From Pontederia crassipes (Eukaryota > Streptophyta > Magnoliopsida > Commelinales > Pontederiaceae), in assembly GCA_030549335.1 (NCBI GenBank), contig CM060197.1:17062501-17126500 (forward strand): a stretch of DNA of 64,000 nt. Direction: 5' to 3'. Below the pieces are notes generated by a model. The model did no database searches. It saw only the letters and a program-made list of their open reading frames with translations, and had not been told where the DNA came from. Every line of letters starts with the position of its first letter. Position 1 is the stretch's first letter. Made by a program: the position numbers and the translations under genes. Below, one piece after another: positions 52,101-63,935 of this stretch.

Positions 52101-55100
52101 AACCTTTGGGTGTCCTAAGAGGTGATAGATCTTTAGAACTTTAACTCTATTTCAAACCGAAGTTGAACCGTTACAATCAAAGATAACGCTCTTAGGGATT
52201 AGAGTCTTAGAGTTAGGTTCAAAGCTATAAGTTATAGATACTTATGACAACCTTTGGGTGTCCTAAGAGGTGATAGATCTTTAGAACTTTAACTCTATTT
52301 CAAGCCGAAGTTGAACCGTTACAATCAAAGATAACGCTCTTAGGGATTAGAGTCTTAGAGTTAGGTTCAAGGCTATAAGTTATAGATACTTATGACAACC
52401 TTTGGGTGTCCTAAGAGGTGATAGATCTTTAGAACTTTAACTCTATTTCAAACCGAAGTTCAACCGTTACAATCAAAGATAACGCTCTTAGGGATTAGAG
52501 TCTTAGAGTTAGGTTCAAAGCTATAAGTCATAGATACTTATTACAACCTTTGGGTGTCCTAAGAGGAGATAGATCTTTAGAACTATAACTCTATTTCAAA
52601 CCGAAGTTGAACCGTTACAATCAAAGATAACGCTCTTAGGGATTAGAGTCTTAGAGTTAGGTTCAAAGTTATAAGTTATAGATACTTATTACAACCTTTG
52701 GGTGTCCTAAGAGGTGATAGATCTTTAGAACTTTAACTCTATTTCAAACCGAAGTTGAACCGTTGCAATCAAAGATAACGCTCTTAGGGATTAGAGTCTT
52801 AGAGTTAGGTTCAAAGCTATAAGTTATAGATACTTATTACAACCTTTGGGTGTCCTAAGAGGTGATAGATCTTTAGAACTTTAACTCTATTTCAAGCCGA
52901 AGTTGAACCGTTACAATCAAAGATAACGCTCTTAGGGATTAGAGTCTTAGAGTTAGGTTCAAAGCTATAAGTTATAGATACTTATTACAACCTTTGGGTG
53001 TCCTAAGAGGTGATAGATCTTTAGAACTTTAACTCTATTTCAAACCGAAGTTGAACCGTTGCAATCAAAGATAACGCTCTTAGGGATTAGAGTCTTAGAG
53101 TTAGGTTCAAAGCTATAAGTTATAGATACTTATGACATTCTTTGGGTGTCCTAAGAGGTGATAGATCTTTAGAACTTTAACACTATTTCAAACCGAAGTT
53201 GAACCGTTACAATCAAAGATAACGCTCTTAGGGATTAGAGTCTTAGAGTTAGGTTCAAAGCTATAAGTTATAGATACTTATTACAACCTTTGGGTGTCCT
53301 AAGAGGTGATAGATCTTTAGAACTTTAACTCTATTTCAAACCGAAGTTGAATCGTTACAATCAAAGATAACGCTCTTGGGGATTAGAGTCTTAGAGTTAG
53401 GTTCAAAGCTATAAGTTATAGATACTTATTACAACCTTTGGGTGTCCTAAGAGGTGATAGATCTTTAGAACTTTAACTCTATTTCAAACCGAAGTTGAAC
53501 CGTTACAATCAAAGATAACGCTCTTCGGGATTAGAGTCTTAGAGTTAGGTTCAAAGCTATAAGTTATAGATACTTATTACAACCTTTGGGTGTCCTAAGA
53601 GGTGATAGATCTTTAGAACTTTAACTCTATTTCAAACCGAAGTTGAACCGTTACAATCAAAGATAACGCTCTTAGGGATTAGAGTCTTAGAGTTAGGTTC
53701 AAAGCTATAAGTTATAGATACTTATGACAACCTTTGGGTGTCCTAAGAGGTGATAGATCTTTAGAACTTTAACTCTATTTCAAGCCGAAGTTGAACCGTT
53801 ACAATCAAAGATAACGCTCTTAGGGATTAGAGTCTTAGAGTTAGGTTCAAGGCTATAAGTTATAGATACTTATGACAACCTTTGGGTGTCCTAAAAGGTG
53901 ATAGATCTTTAGAACTTTAACTCTATTTCAAACCGAAGTTCAACCGTTACAATCAAAGATAACGCTCTTAGGGATTAGAGTCTTAGAGTTAGGTTCAAAG
54001 CTATAAGTTATAGATACTTATTACAACCTTTGGGTGTCCTAAGAGGAGATAGATCTTTAGAACTATAACTCTATTTCAAACCGAAGTTGAACCGTTACAA
54101 TCAAAGATAACGCTCTTAGGGATTAGAGTCTTAGAGTTAGGTTCAAAGTTATAAGTTATAGATACTTATGACAACCTTTGGGTGTCCTAAGAGGTGATAG
54201 ATCTTTAGAACTTTAACTCTATTTCAAACCGAAGTTGTACCGTTACAATCAAAGATAACGCTCTTAGGGATTAGAGTCTTAGAGTTAGGTTCAAAGCTAT
54301 AAGTTATAGATACTTATGACAACCTTTGGGTGTCCTAAGAGGTGATAGATCTTTAGAACTTTAACTCTATTTCAAGCCGAAGTTGAACCGTTACAATCAA
54401 AGATAACGCTCTTAGGGATTAGAGTCTTAGAGTTAGGTTCAAGGCTATAAGTTATAGATACTTATGACAACCTTTGGGTGTCCTAAGAGGTGATAGATCT
54501 TTAGAACTTTAACTCTATTTCAAACCGAAGTTCAACCGTTACAATCAAAGATAACGCTCTTAGGGATTAGAGTCTTAGAGTTAGGTTCAAAGCTATAAGT
54601 TATAGATACTTATTACAACTTTGGGTGTCCTAAGAGGTGATAGATCTTTAGAACTTTAACTCTATTTCAAACCGAAGTTGAACCGTTACAATCAAAGATA
54701 ACGCTCTTGGGGATTAGAGTCTTAGAGTTAGGTTCAAAGCTATAAGTTATAGATACTTATTACAACCTTTGGGTGTCCTAAGAGGTGATAGATCTTTAGA
54801 ACTTTAACTCTATTTCAAACCGAAGTTGAACCGTTACAATCAAAGATAACGCTCTTAGGGATTAGAGTCTTAGAGTTAGGTTCAAAGCTATAAGTTATAG
54901 ATACTTATTACAACCTTTGGGTGTCCTAAGAGGTGATAGATCTTTAGAACTTTAACTCTATTTCAAACCGAAGTTGAACCGTTACAATCAAAGATAACGC
55001 TCTTAGGGATTAGAGTCTTAGAGTTAGGTTCAAAGCTATAAGTTATAGATACTTATGACAACCTTTGGGTGTCCTAAGAGGTGATAGATCTTTAGAACTT

Positions 55101-56683
55101 TAACTCTATTTCAAGCCGAAGTTGAACCGTTACAATCAAAGATAACGCTCTTAGGGATTAGAGTCTTAAAGTTAGGTTCAAAGCTATAAGTTATAGATAC
55201 TTATGACAACCTTTGGGTGTCCTAAGAGGTGATAGATCTTTAGAACTTTAACTCTATTTCAAACCGAAGTTCAACCGTTACAATCAAAGATAACGCTCTT
55301 AGGGATTAGAGTCTTAGAGTTAGGTTCAAAGCTATAAGTTATAGATACTTATTACAACCTTTGGGTGTCCTAAGAGGAGATAGATCTTTAGAACTATAAC
55401 TCTATTTCAAACCGAAGTTGAACCGTTACAATAAAAGATAAGGCTCTTAGGGATTAGAGTCTTAGAGTTAGGTTCAAAGTTATAAGTTATAGATACTTAT
55501 GACAACCTTTGGGTGTCCTAAGAGGTGATAGATCTTTAGAACTTTAACTCTATTTCAAACCGAAGTTGTACCGTTACAATCAAAGATAACGCTCTTAGGG
55601 ATTAGAGTCTTAGAGTTAGGTTCAAAGCTATAAGTTATAGATACTTATGACAACCTTAGGGTGTCTAAGACGTGATAGATCTTTAGAACTTTAACTCTAT
55701 TTCAAACCGAAGTTGAACCGTTACAATCAAAGATAACGCTCTTAGGGATTAGAGTCTTAGAGTTAGGTTCAAAGCTATAAGTTATAGATACTTATTACAA
55801 CCTTTGGGTGTCCTAAGAGGTGATAGATCTTTAGAACTTTAACTCTATTTCAAACCGAAGTTGAACCGTTACAATCAAAGATAACGCTCTTAGGGATTAG
55901 AGTCTTAGAGTTAGGTTCAAAGCTATAAGTTATAGATACTTATGACAACCTTTGGGTGTCCTAAGAGGTGATAGATCTTTAGAACTTTAACTCTATTTCA
56001 AACCGAAGTTGAACCGTTACAATCAAAGATAACGCTCTTAGGGATTAGAGTCTTAGAGTTAGGTTCAAAGCTATAAGTTATAGATACTTATTACAACCTT
56101 TGGGTGTCCTAAGAGGTGATAGATCTTTATAACTTTAACTCTATTTCAAATCGAAGTTGAACCGTTACAATCAAAGAGAACGCTCTTAGGGATTAGAGTC
56201 TTAGAGTTAGGTTCAAAGCTATAAGTTATAGATGCTTATGACAACCTTTGGGTGTCCAAAGAGGTGATAGATCTTTAGAACTTTAACTCTATTTCAAACC
56301 GAAGTTGAACCGTTACAATCAAAGATAACGCTCTTAGGGATTAGAGTCTTAGAGTTAGGTTCAAAGCTATAAGTTATAGATACTTATTACAACCTTTGGA
56401 TGTCCTAAGAGGTGATAGATCTTTAGAACTTCAACTCTATTTCAAACCGAAGTTGAACCGTTACAATCAAAGATAACGCTCTTAGGGATTAGAGTCTTAG
56501 AGTTAGGTTCAAAGCTATAAGTTATAGATACTTATGACAACCTTTGGGTGTCCTAAGAGGTGATAGATCTTTAGAACTTTAACTCTATTTCAAGCCGAAG
56601 TTGAACCGTTACAATCAAAGATAACGCTCTTAGGGATTAGAGTCTTAGAGTTAGGTTCAAAGCTATAAGTTATAGATACTTAT
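47510..56683. repeat. Copy 1 of a 9.17-kb tandem segmental duplication
   Basis: A constant offset of 9,174 bp (62 monomers less two bases) links GTCCTAGAG 47,617/56,791, CGCACTTAGG 48,044/57,218, CTTGTTAC 48,689/57,863, GGCCATAAG 48,967/58,141, the GAGTTTGGTTC base at 49,551/58,725, GTTATATATAC 50,011/59,185, CAATAATTGATAAC 50,541/59,715 and GTCATAG 51,047/60,221. The left limit is set by mismatches at GGCT against AGCT and TATG against TATT just before 47,510. After about 53,100 the offset becomes 7,398 bp, because this copy holds 12 extra monomers. No base differences were noticed inside the matched parts. Confidence 0.85.
50010..52970. repeat. Tandem 1,480-bp (10-monomer) duplication within copy 1
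   Basis: CAAACCAAAG at 50,085 and 51,565, CAATAATTGATAAC at 50,541 and 52,021, GTCATAG at 51,047 and 52,527, and the AAGCC monomer near 51,411 and 52,891 all repeat at 1,480 bp. In the partner copy (59-61 kb) CAATAATTGATAAC and GTCATAG occur only once. The distance from GTCATAG to GACATTC is 607 bp here (52,527 to 53,134) and 311 bp there (60,221 to 60,532), a further two-monomer difference. Together these give the 1,776-bp length difference between the two large copies. Confidence 0.87.
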
Positions 56684-59600
56684 TACAACCTTTGGGTGTC
56701 CTAAGAGGTGATAGATCTTTAGAACTTTAACTCTATTTCAAACCGAAGTTCAACCGTTACAATCAAAGATAACGCTCTTAGGGATTAGAGTCCTAGAGTT
56801 AGGTTCAAAGCTATAAGTTATAGATACTTATTACAACCTTTGGGTGTCCTAAGAGGTGATAGATCTTTAGAACTTTAACTCTATTTCAAACCAAAGTTGA
56901 ACCGTTACAATCAAAGATAACGCTCTTAGGGATTAGAGTCTTAGAGTTAGGTTCAAAGCTATAAGTTATAGATACTTATTACAACCTTTGGGTGTCCTAA
57001 GAGGTGATAGATCTTTAGAACTTTAACTCTATTTCAAACCGAAGTTGAACCGTTACAATCAAAGATAACGCTCTTAGGGATTAGAGTCTTAGAGTTAGGT
57101 TCAAAGCTATAAGTTATAGATACTTATGACAACCTTTGGGTGTCCTAAGAGGTGATAGATCTTTAGAACTTTAACTCTATTTCAAACCGAAGTTGAACCG
57201 TTACAATCAAAGATAACGCACTTAGGGATTAGAGTCTTAGAGTTAGGTTCAAAGCTATAAGTTATAGATACTTATTACAACCTTTGGGTGTCCTAAGAGG
57301 TGATAGATCTTTAGAACTTTAACTCTATTTCAAATCGAAGTTGAACCGTTACAATCAAAGAGAACGCTCTTAGGGATTAGAGTCTTAGAGTTAGGTTCAA
57401 AGCTATAAGTTATAGATACTTATGACAACCTTTGGGTGTCCAAAGAGGTGATAGATCTTTAGAACTTTAACTCTATTTCAAACCGAAGTTGAACCGTTAC
57501 AATCAAAGATAACGCTCTTAGGGATTAGAGCCTTAGAGTAAGGTTCAAAGCTATAAGTTATAGATACTTATTACAACCTTTGGGTGTCCTAAGAGGTGAT
57601 AGACCTTTAGAACTTTAACTCTATTTCAAATCGAAGTTGAACCGTTACAATCAAAGATAACGCTCTTAGGGATTAGAGTCTTAGAGTTAGGTTCAAAGCT
57701 ATAAGTTATAGATACTTATGACAACCTTTGGGTGTCCTAAGAGGTGATAGATCTTTAGAACTTTAACTCTATTTCAAACCGAAGTTGAACCGTTACAATC
57801 AAAGATAACGCTCTTAGGGATTAGAGTCTTAGAGTTAGGTTCAAAGCTATAAGTTATAGATACTTGTTACAACCTTTGGGTGTCCTAAGAGGTGATAGAT
57901 CTTTAGAACTTTAACTCTATTTCAAACCGAAGTTGAACCGTTACAATCAAAGATAACGCTCTTAGGGATTAGAGTCTTAGAGTTAGGTTCAAAGCTATAA
58001 GTTATAGATACTTATGACAACCTTTGGGTGTCCTAAGAGGTGATAGATCTTTAGAACTTTAACTCTATTTCAAGCCGAAGTTGAACCGTTACAATCAAAG
58101 ATAACGCTCTTAGGGATTAGAGTCTTAGAGTTAGGTTCAAGGCCATAAGTTATAGATACTTATGACAACCTTTGGGTGTCCTAAGAGGTGATAGATCTTT
58201 AGAACTTTAACTCTATTTCAAACCGAAGTTCAACCGTTACAATCAAAGATAACGCTCTTAGGGATTAGAGTCTTAGAGTTAGGTTCAAAGCTATAAGTTA
58301 TAGATACTTATGACAACCTTTGGGTGTCCTAAGAGGTGATAGATCTTTAGAACTTTAACTCTATTTCAAACCGAAGTTCAACCGTTACAATCAAAGATAA
58401 CGCTCTTAGGGATTAGAGTCTTAGAGTTAGGTTCAAAGCTATAAGTTATAGATACTTATTACAACCTTTGGGTGTCCTAAGAGGTGATAGATCTTTAGAA
58501 CTTTAACTCTATTTCAAACCGAAGTTGAACCGTTACAATCAAAGATAACGCTCTTGGGGATTAGAGTCTTAGAGTTAGGTTCAAAGCTATAAGTTATAGA
58601 TACTTATTACAACCTTTGGGTGTCCTAAGAGGTGATAGATCTTTAGAACTTTAACTCTATTTCAAACCGAAGTTGAACTGTTACAATCAAAGATAACGCT
58701 CTTAGGGATTAGAGTCTTAGAGTTTGGTTCAAAGCTATAAGTTATAGATACTTATTACAACCTTTGGGTGTCCTAAGAGGTGATAGATCTTTAGAACTTT
58801 AACTCTATTTCAAGCCGAAGTTGAACCGTTACAATCAAAGATAACGCTCTTAGGGATTAGAGTCTTAGAGTTAGGTTCAAGGCTATAAGTTATAGATACT
58901 TATGACAACCTTTGGGTGTCCTAAGAGGTGATAGATCTTTAGAACTTTAACTCTATTTCAAACCGAAGTTCAACCGTTACAATCAAAGATAACGCTCTTA
59001 GGGATTAGAGTCTTAGAGTTAGGTTCAAAGTTATAAGTTATAGATACTTTTTACAACCTTTGGGTGTCCTAAGAGGTGATAGGTCTTTAGAACTTTAACT
59101 CTATTTCAAACCGAAGTTGAACCGTTGCAATCAAAGATAACGCTCTTAGGGATTAGAGTCTTAGAGTTAGGTTCAAAGCTATAAGTTATATATACTTATT
59201 ACAACCTTTGGGTGTCCTAAGAGGTGATAGATCTTTAGAACTTTAACTCTATTTCAAACCAAAGTTGAACCGTTACAATCAAAGATAACGCTCTTAGGGA
59301 TTAGAGTCTTAGAGTTAGGTTCAAAGCTATAAGTTATAGATACTTATGACAACCTTTGGGTGTCCTAAGAGGTGATAGATCTTTAGAACTTTAACTCTAT
59401 TTCAAACCGAAGTTGAACCGTTACAATCAAAGATAACGCTCTTAGGGATTAGAGTCTTAGAGTTAGGTTCAAAGCTATAAGTTATAGATACTTATGACAA
59501 CCTTTGGGTGTCCTAAGAGGTGATAGATCTTTAGAACTTTAACTCTATTTCAAACCGAAGTTGAACCGTTACAATCAAAGATAACGCTCTTAGGGATTAG

Positions 59601-62600
59601 AGTCTTAGAGTTAGGTTCAAAGCTATAAGTTATAGATACTTATTACAACCTTTGGGTGTCCTAAGAGGTGATAGATCTTTAGAACTTTAACTCTATTTCA
59701 AACCAAAGTTGAACCGTTACAATAATTGATAACGCTCTTAGGGATTAGAGTCTTAGAGTTAGGTTCAAAGCTATAAGTTATAGATACTTATGACAACCTT
59801 TGGGTGTCCTAAGAGGTGATAGATCTTTAGAACTTTAACTCTATTTCAAACCGAAGTTGAACCGTTACAATCAAAGATAACGCTCTTAGGGATTAGAGTC
59901 TTAGAGTTAGGTTCAAAGCTATAAGTTATAGATACTTATGACAACCTTTGGGTGTCCTAAGAGGTGATAGATCTTTAGAACTTTAACTCTATTTCAAGCC
60001 GAAGTTGAACCGTTACAATCAAAGATAACGCTCTTAGGGATTAGAGTCTTAGAGTTAGGTTCAAGGCTATAAGTTATAGATACTTATGACAACCTTTGGG
60101 TGTCCTAAGAGGTGATAGATCTTTAGAACTTTAACTCTATTTCAAACCGAAGTTCAACCGTTACAATCAAAGATAACGCTCTTAGGGATTAGAGTCTTAG
60201 AGTTAGGTTCAAAGCTATAAGTCATAGATACTTATTACAACCTTTGGGTGTCCTAAGAGGAGATAGATCTTTAGAACTATAACTCTATTTCAAACCGAAG
60301 TTGAACCGTTACAATCAAAGATAACGCTCTTAGGGATTAGAGTCTTAGAGTTAGGTTCAAAGTTATAAGTTATAGATACTTATTACAACCTTTGGGTGTC
60401 CTAAGAGGTGATAGATCTTTAGAACTTTAACTCTATTTCAAACCGAAGTTGAACCGTTGCAATCAAAGATAACGCTCTTAGGGATTAGAGTCTTAGAGTT
60501 AGGTTCAAAGCTATAAGTTATAGATACTTATGACATTCTTTGGGTGTCCTAAGAGGTGATAGATCTTTAGAACTTTAACACTATTTCAAACCGAAGTTGA
60601 ACCGTTACAATCAAAGATAACGCTCTTAGGGATTAGAGTCTTAGAGTTAGGTTCAAAGCTATAAGTTATAGATACTTATTACAACCTTTGGGTGTCCTAA
60701 GAGGTGATAGATCTTTAGAACTTTAACTCTATTTCAAACCGAAGTTGAATCGTTACAATCAAAGATAACGCTCTTGGGGATTAGAGTCTTAGAGTTAGGT
60801 TCAAAGCTATAAGTTATAGATACTTATTACAACCTTTGGGTGTCCTAAGAGGTGATAGATCTTTAGAACTTTAACTCTATTTCAAACCGAAGTTGAACCG
60901 TTACAATCAAAGATAACGCTCTTCGGGATTAGAGTCTTAGAGTTAGGTTCAAAGCTATAAGTTATAGATACTTATTACAACCTTTGGGTGTCCTAAGAGG
61001 TGATAGATCTTTAGAACTTTAACTCTATTTCAAACCGAAGTTGAACCGTTACAATCAAAGATAACGCTCTTAGGGATTAGAGTCTTAGAGTTAGGTTCAA
61101 AGCTATAAGTTATAGATACTTATGACAACCTTTGGGTGTCCTAAGAGGTGATAGATCTTTAGAACTTTAACTCTATTTCAAGCCGAAGTTGAACCGTTAC
61201 AATCAAAGATAACGCTCTTAGGGATTAGAGTCTTAGAGTTAGGTTCAAGGCTATAAGTTATAGATACTTATGACAACCTTTGGGTGTCCTAAAAGGTGAT
61301 AGATCTTTAGAACTTTAACTCTATTTCAAACCGAAGTTCAACCGTTACAATCAAAGATAACGCTCTTAGGGATTAGAGTCTTAGAGTTAGGTTCAAAGCT
61401 ATAAGTTATAGATACTTATTACAACCTTTGGGTGTCCTAAGAGGAGATAGATCTTTAGAACTATAACTCTATTTCAAACCGAAGTTGAACCGTTACAATC
61501 AAAGATAACGCTCTTAGGGATTAGAGTCTTAGAGTTAGGTTCAAAGTTATAAGTTATAGATACTTATGACAACCTTTGGGTGTCCTAAGAGGTGATAGAT
61601 CTTTAGAACTTTAACTCTATTTCAAACCGAAGTTGTACCGTTACAATCAAAGATAACGCTCTTAGGGATTAGAGTCTTAGAGTTAGGTTCAAAGCTATAA
61701 GTTATAGATACTTATGACAACCTTTGGGTGTCCTAAGAGGTGATAGATCTTTAGAACTTTAACTCTATTTCAAGCCGAAGTTGAACCGTTACAATCAAAG
61801 ATAACGCTCTTAGGGATTAGAGTCTTAGAGTTAGGTTCAAGGCTATAAGTTATAGATACTTATGACAACCTTTGGGTGTCCTAAGAGGTGATAGATCTTT
61901 AGAACTTTAACTCTATTTCAAACCGAAGTTCAACCGTTACAATCAAAGATAACGCTCTTAGGGATTAGAGTCTTAGAGTTAGGTTCAAAGCTATAAGTTA
62001 TAGATACTTATTACAACTTTGGGTGTCCTAAGAGGTGATAGATCTTTAGAACTTTAACTCTATTTCAAACCGAAGTTGAACCGTTACAATCAAAGATAAC
62101 GCTCTTGGGGATTAGAGTCTTAGAGTTAGGTTCAAAGCTATAAGTTATAGATACTTATTACAACCTTTGGGTGTCCTAAGAGGTGATAGATCTTTAGAAC
62201 TTTAACTCTATTTCAAACCGAAGTTGAACCGTTACAATCAAAGATAACGCTCTTAGGGATTAGAGTCTTAGAGTTAGGTTCAAAGCTATAAGTTATAGAT
62301 ACTTATTACAACCTTTGGGTGTCCTAAGAGGTGATAGATCTTTAGAACTTTAACTCTATTTCAAACCGAAGTTGAACCGTTACAATCAAAGATAACGCTC
62401 TTAGGGATTAGAGTCTTAGAGTTAGGTTCAAAGCTATAAGTTATAGATACTTATGACAACCTTTGGGTGTCCTAAGAGGTGATAGATCTTTAGAACTTTA
62501 ACTCTATTTCAAGCCGAAGTTGAACCGTTACAATCAAAGATAACGCTCTTAGGGATTAGAGTCTTAAAGTTAGGTTCAAAGCTATAAGTTATAGATACTT

Positions 62601-63935
62601 ATGACAACCTTTGGGTGTCCTAAGAGGTGATAGATCTTTAGAACTTTAACTCTATTTCAAACCGAAGTTCAACCGTTACAATCAAAGATAACGCTCTTAG
62701 GGATTAGAGTCTTAGAGTTAGGTTCAAAGCTATAAGTTATAGATACTTATTACAACCTTTGGGTGTCCTAAGAGGAGATAGATCTTTAGAACTATAACTC
62801 TATTTCAAACCGAAGTTGAACCGTTACAATAAAAGATAAGGCTCTTAGGGATTAGAGTCTTAGAGTTAGGTTCAAAGTTATAAGTTATAGATACTTATGA
62901 CAACCTTTGGGTGTCCTAAGAGGTGATAGATCTTTAGAACTTTAACTCTATTTCAAACCGAAGTTGTACCGTTACAATCAAAGATAACGCTCTTAGGGAT
63001 TAGAGTCTTAGAGTTAGGTTCAAAGCTATAAGTTATAGATACTTATGACAACCTTAGGGTGTCTAAGACGTGATAGATCTTTAGAACTTTAACTCTATTT
63101 CAAACCGAAGTTGAACCGTTACAATCAAAGATAACGCTCTTAGGGATTAGAGTCTTAGAGTTAGGTTCAAAGCTATAAGTTATAGATACTTATTACAACC
63201 TTTGGGTGTCCTAAGAGGTGATAGATCTTTAGAACTTTAACTCTATTTCAAACCGAAGTTGAACCGTTACAATCAAAGATAACGCTCTTAGGGATTAGAG
63301 TCTTAGAGTTAGGTTCAAAGCTATAAGTTATAGATACTTATGACAACCTTTGGGTGTCCTAAGAGGTGATAGATCTTTAGAACTTTAACTCTATTTCAAA
63401 CCGAAGTTGAACCGTTACAATCAAAGATAACGCTCTTAGGGATTAGAGTCTTAGAGTTAGGTTCAAAGCTATAAGTTATAGATACTTATTACAACCTTTG
63501 GGTGTCCTAAGAGGTGATAGATCTTTATAACTTTAACTCTATTTCAAATCGAAGTTGAACCGTTACAATCAAAGAGAACGCTCTTAGGGATTAGAGTCTT
63601 AGAGTTAGGTTCAAAGCTATAAGTTATAGATGCTTATGACAACCTTTGGGTGTCCAAAGAGGTGATAGATCTTTAGAACTTTAACTCTATTTCAAACCGA
63701 AGTTGAACCGTTACAATCAAAGATAACGCTCTTAGGGATTAGAGTCTTAGAGTTAGGTTCAAAGCTATAAGTTATAGATACTTATTACAACCTTTGGATG
63801 TCCTAAGAGGTGATAGATCTTTAGAACTTCAACTCTATTTCAAACCGAAGTTGAACCGTTACAATCAAAGATAACGCTCTTAGGGATTAGAGTCTTAGAG
63901 TTAGGTTCAAAGCTATAAGTTATAGATACTTATTA
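56684..63935. repeat. Copy 2 of the 9.17-kb segmental duplication (about 7.4 kb)
   Basis: The left part matches copy 1 at offset 9,174. From GACATTC at 60,532 onward the offset is 7,398: AACACTATT at 53,181/60,579, CTTCGGG at 53,523/60,921, CTAAAAGG at 53,891/61,289, AGATCTTTAT at 56,121/63,519, CCTTTGGATG at 56,391/63,789 and TCAACTC at 56,431/63,829. The match ends at about 63,935, where this copy reads TATTAC and copy 1 reads TATGAC. Copy 2 begins about where copy 1 ends, so the arrangement is a direct tandem duplication of an already higher-order segment. Confidence 0.85.

Noticed and set aside
56684-63935. Large duplication as an assembly error
   Set aside because: The two copies differ by a clean 12-monomer length change and by different junction contexts, which a simple duplicate contig would not give. 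It still cannot be excluded without read data.
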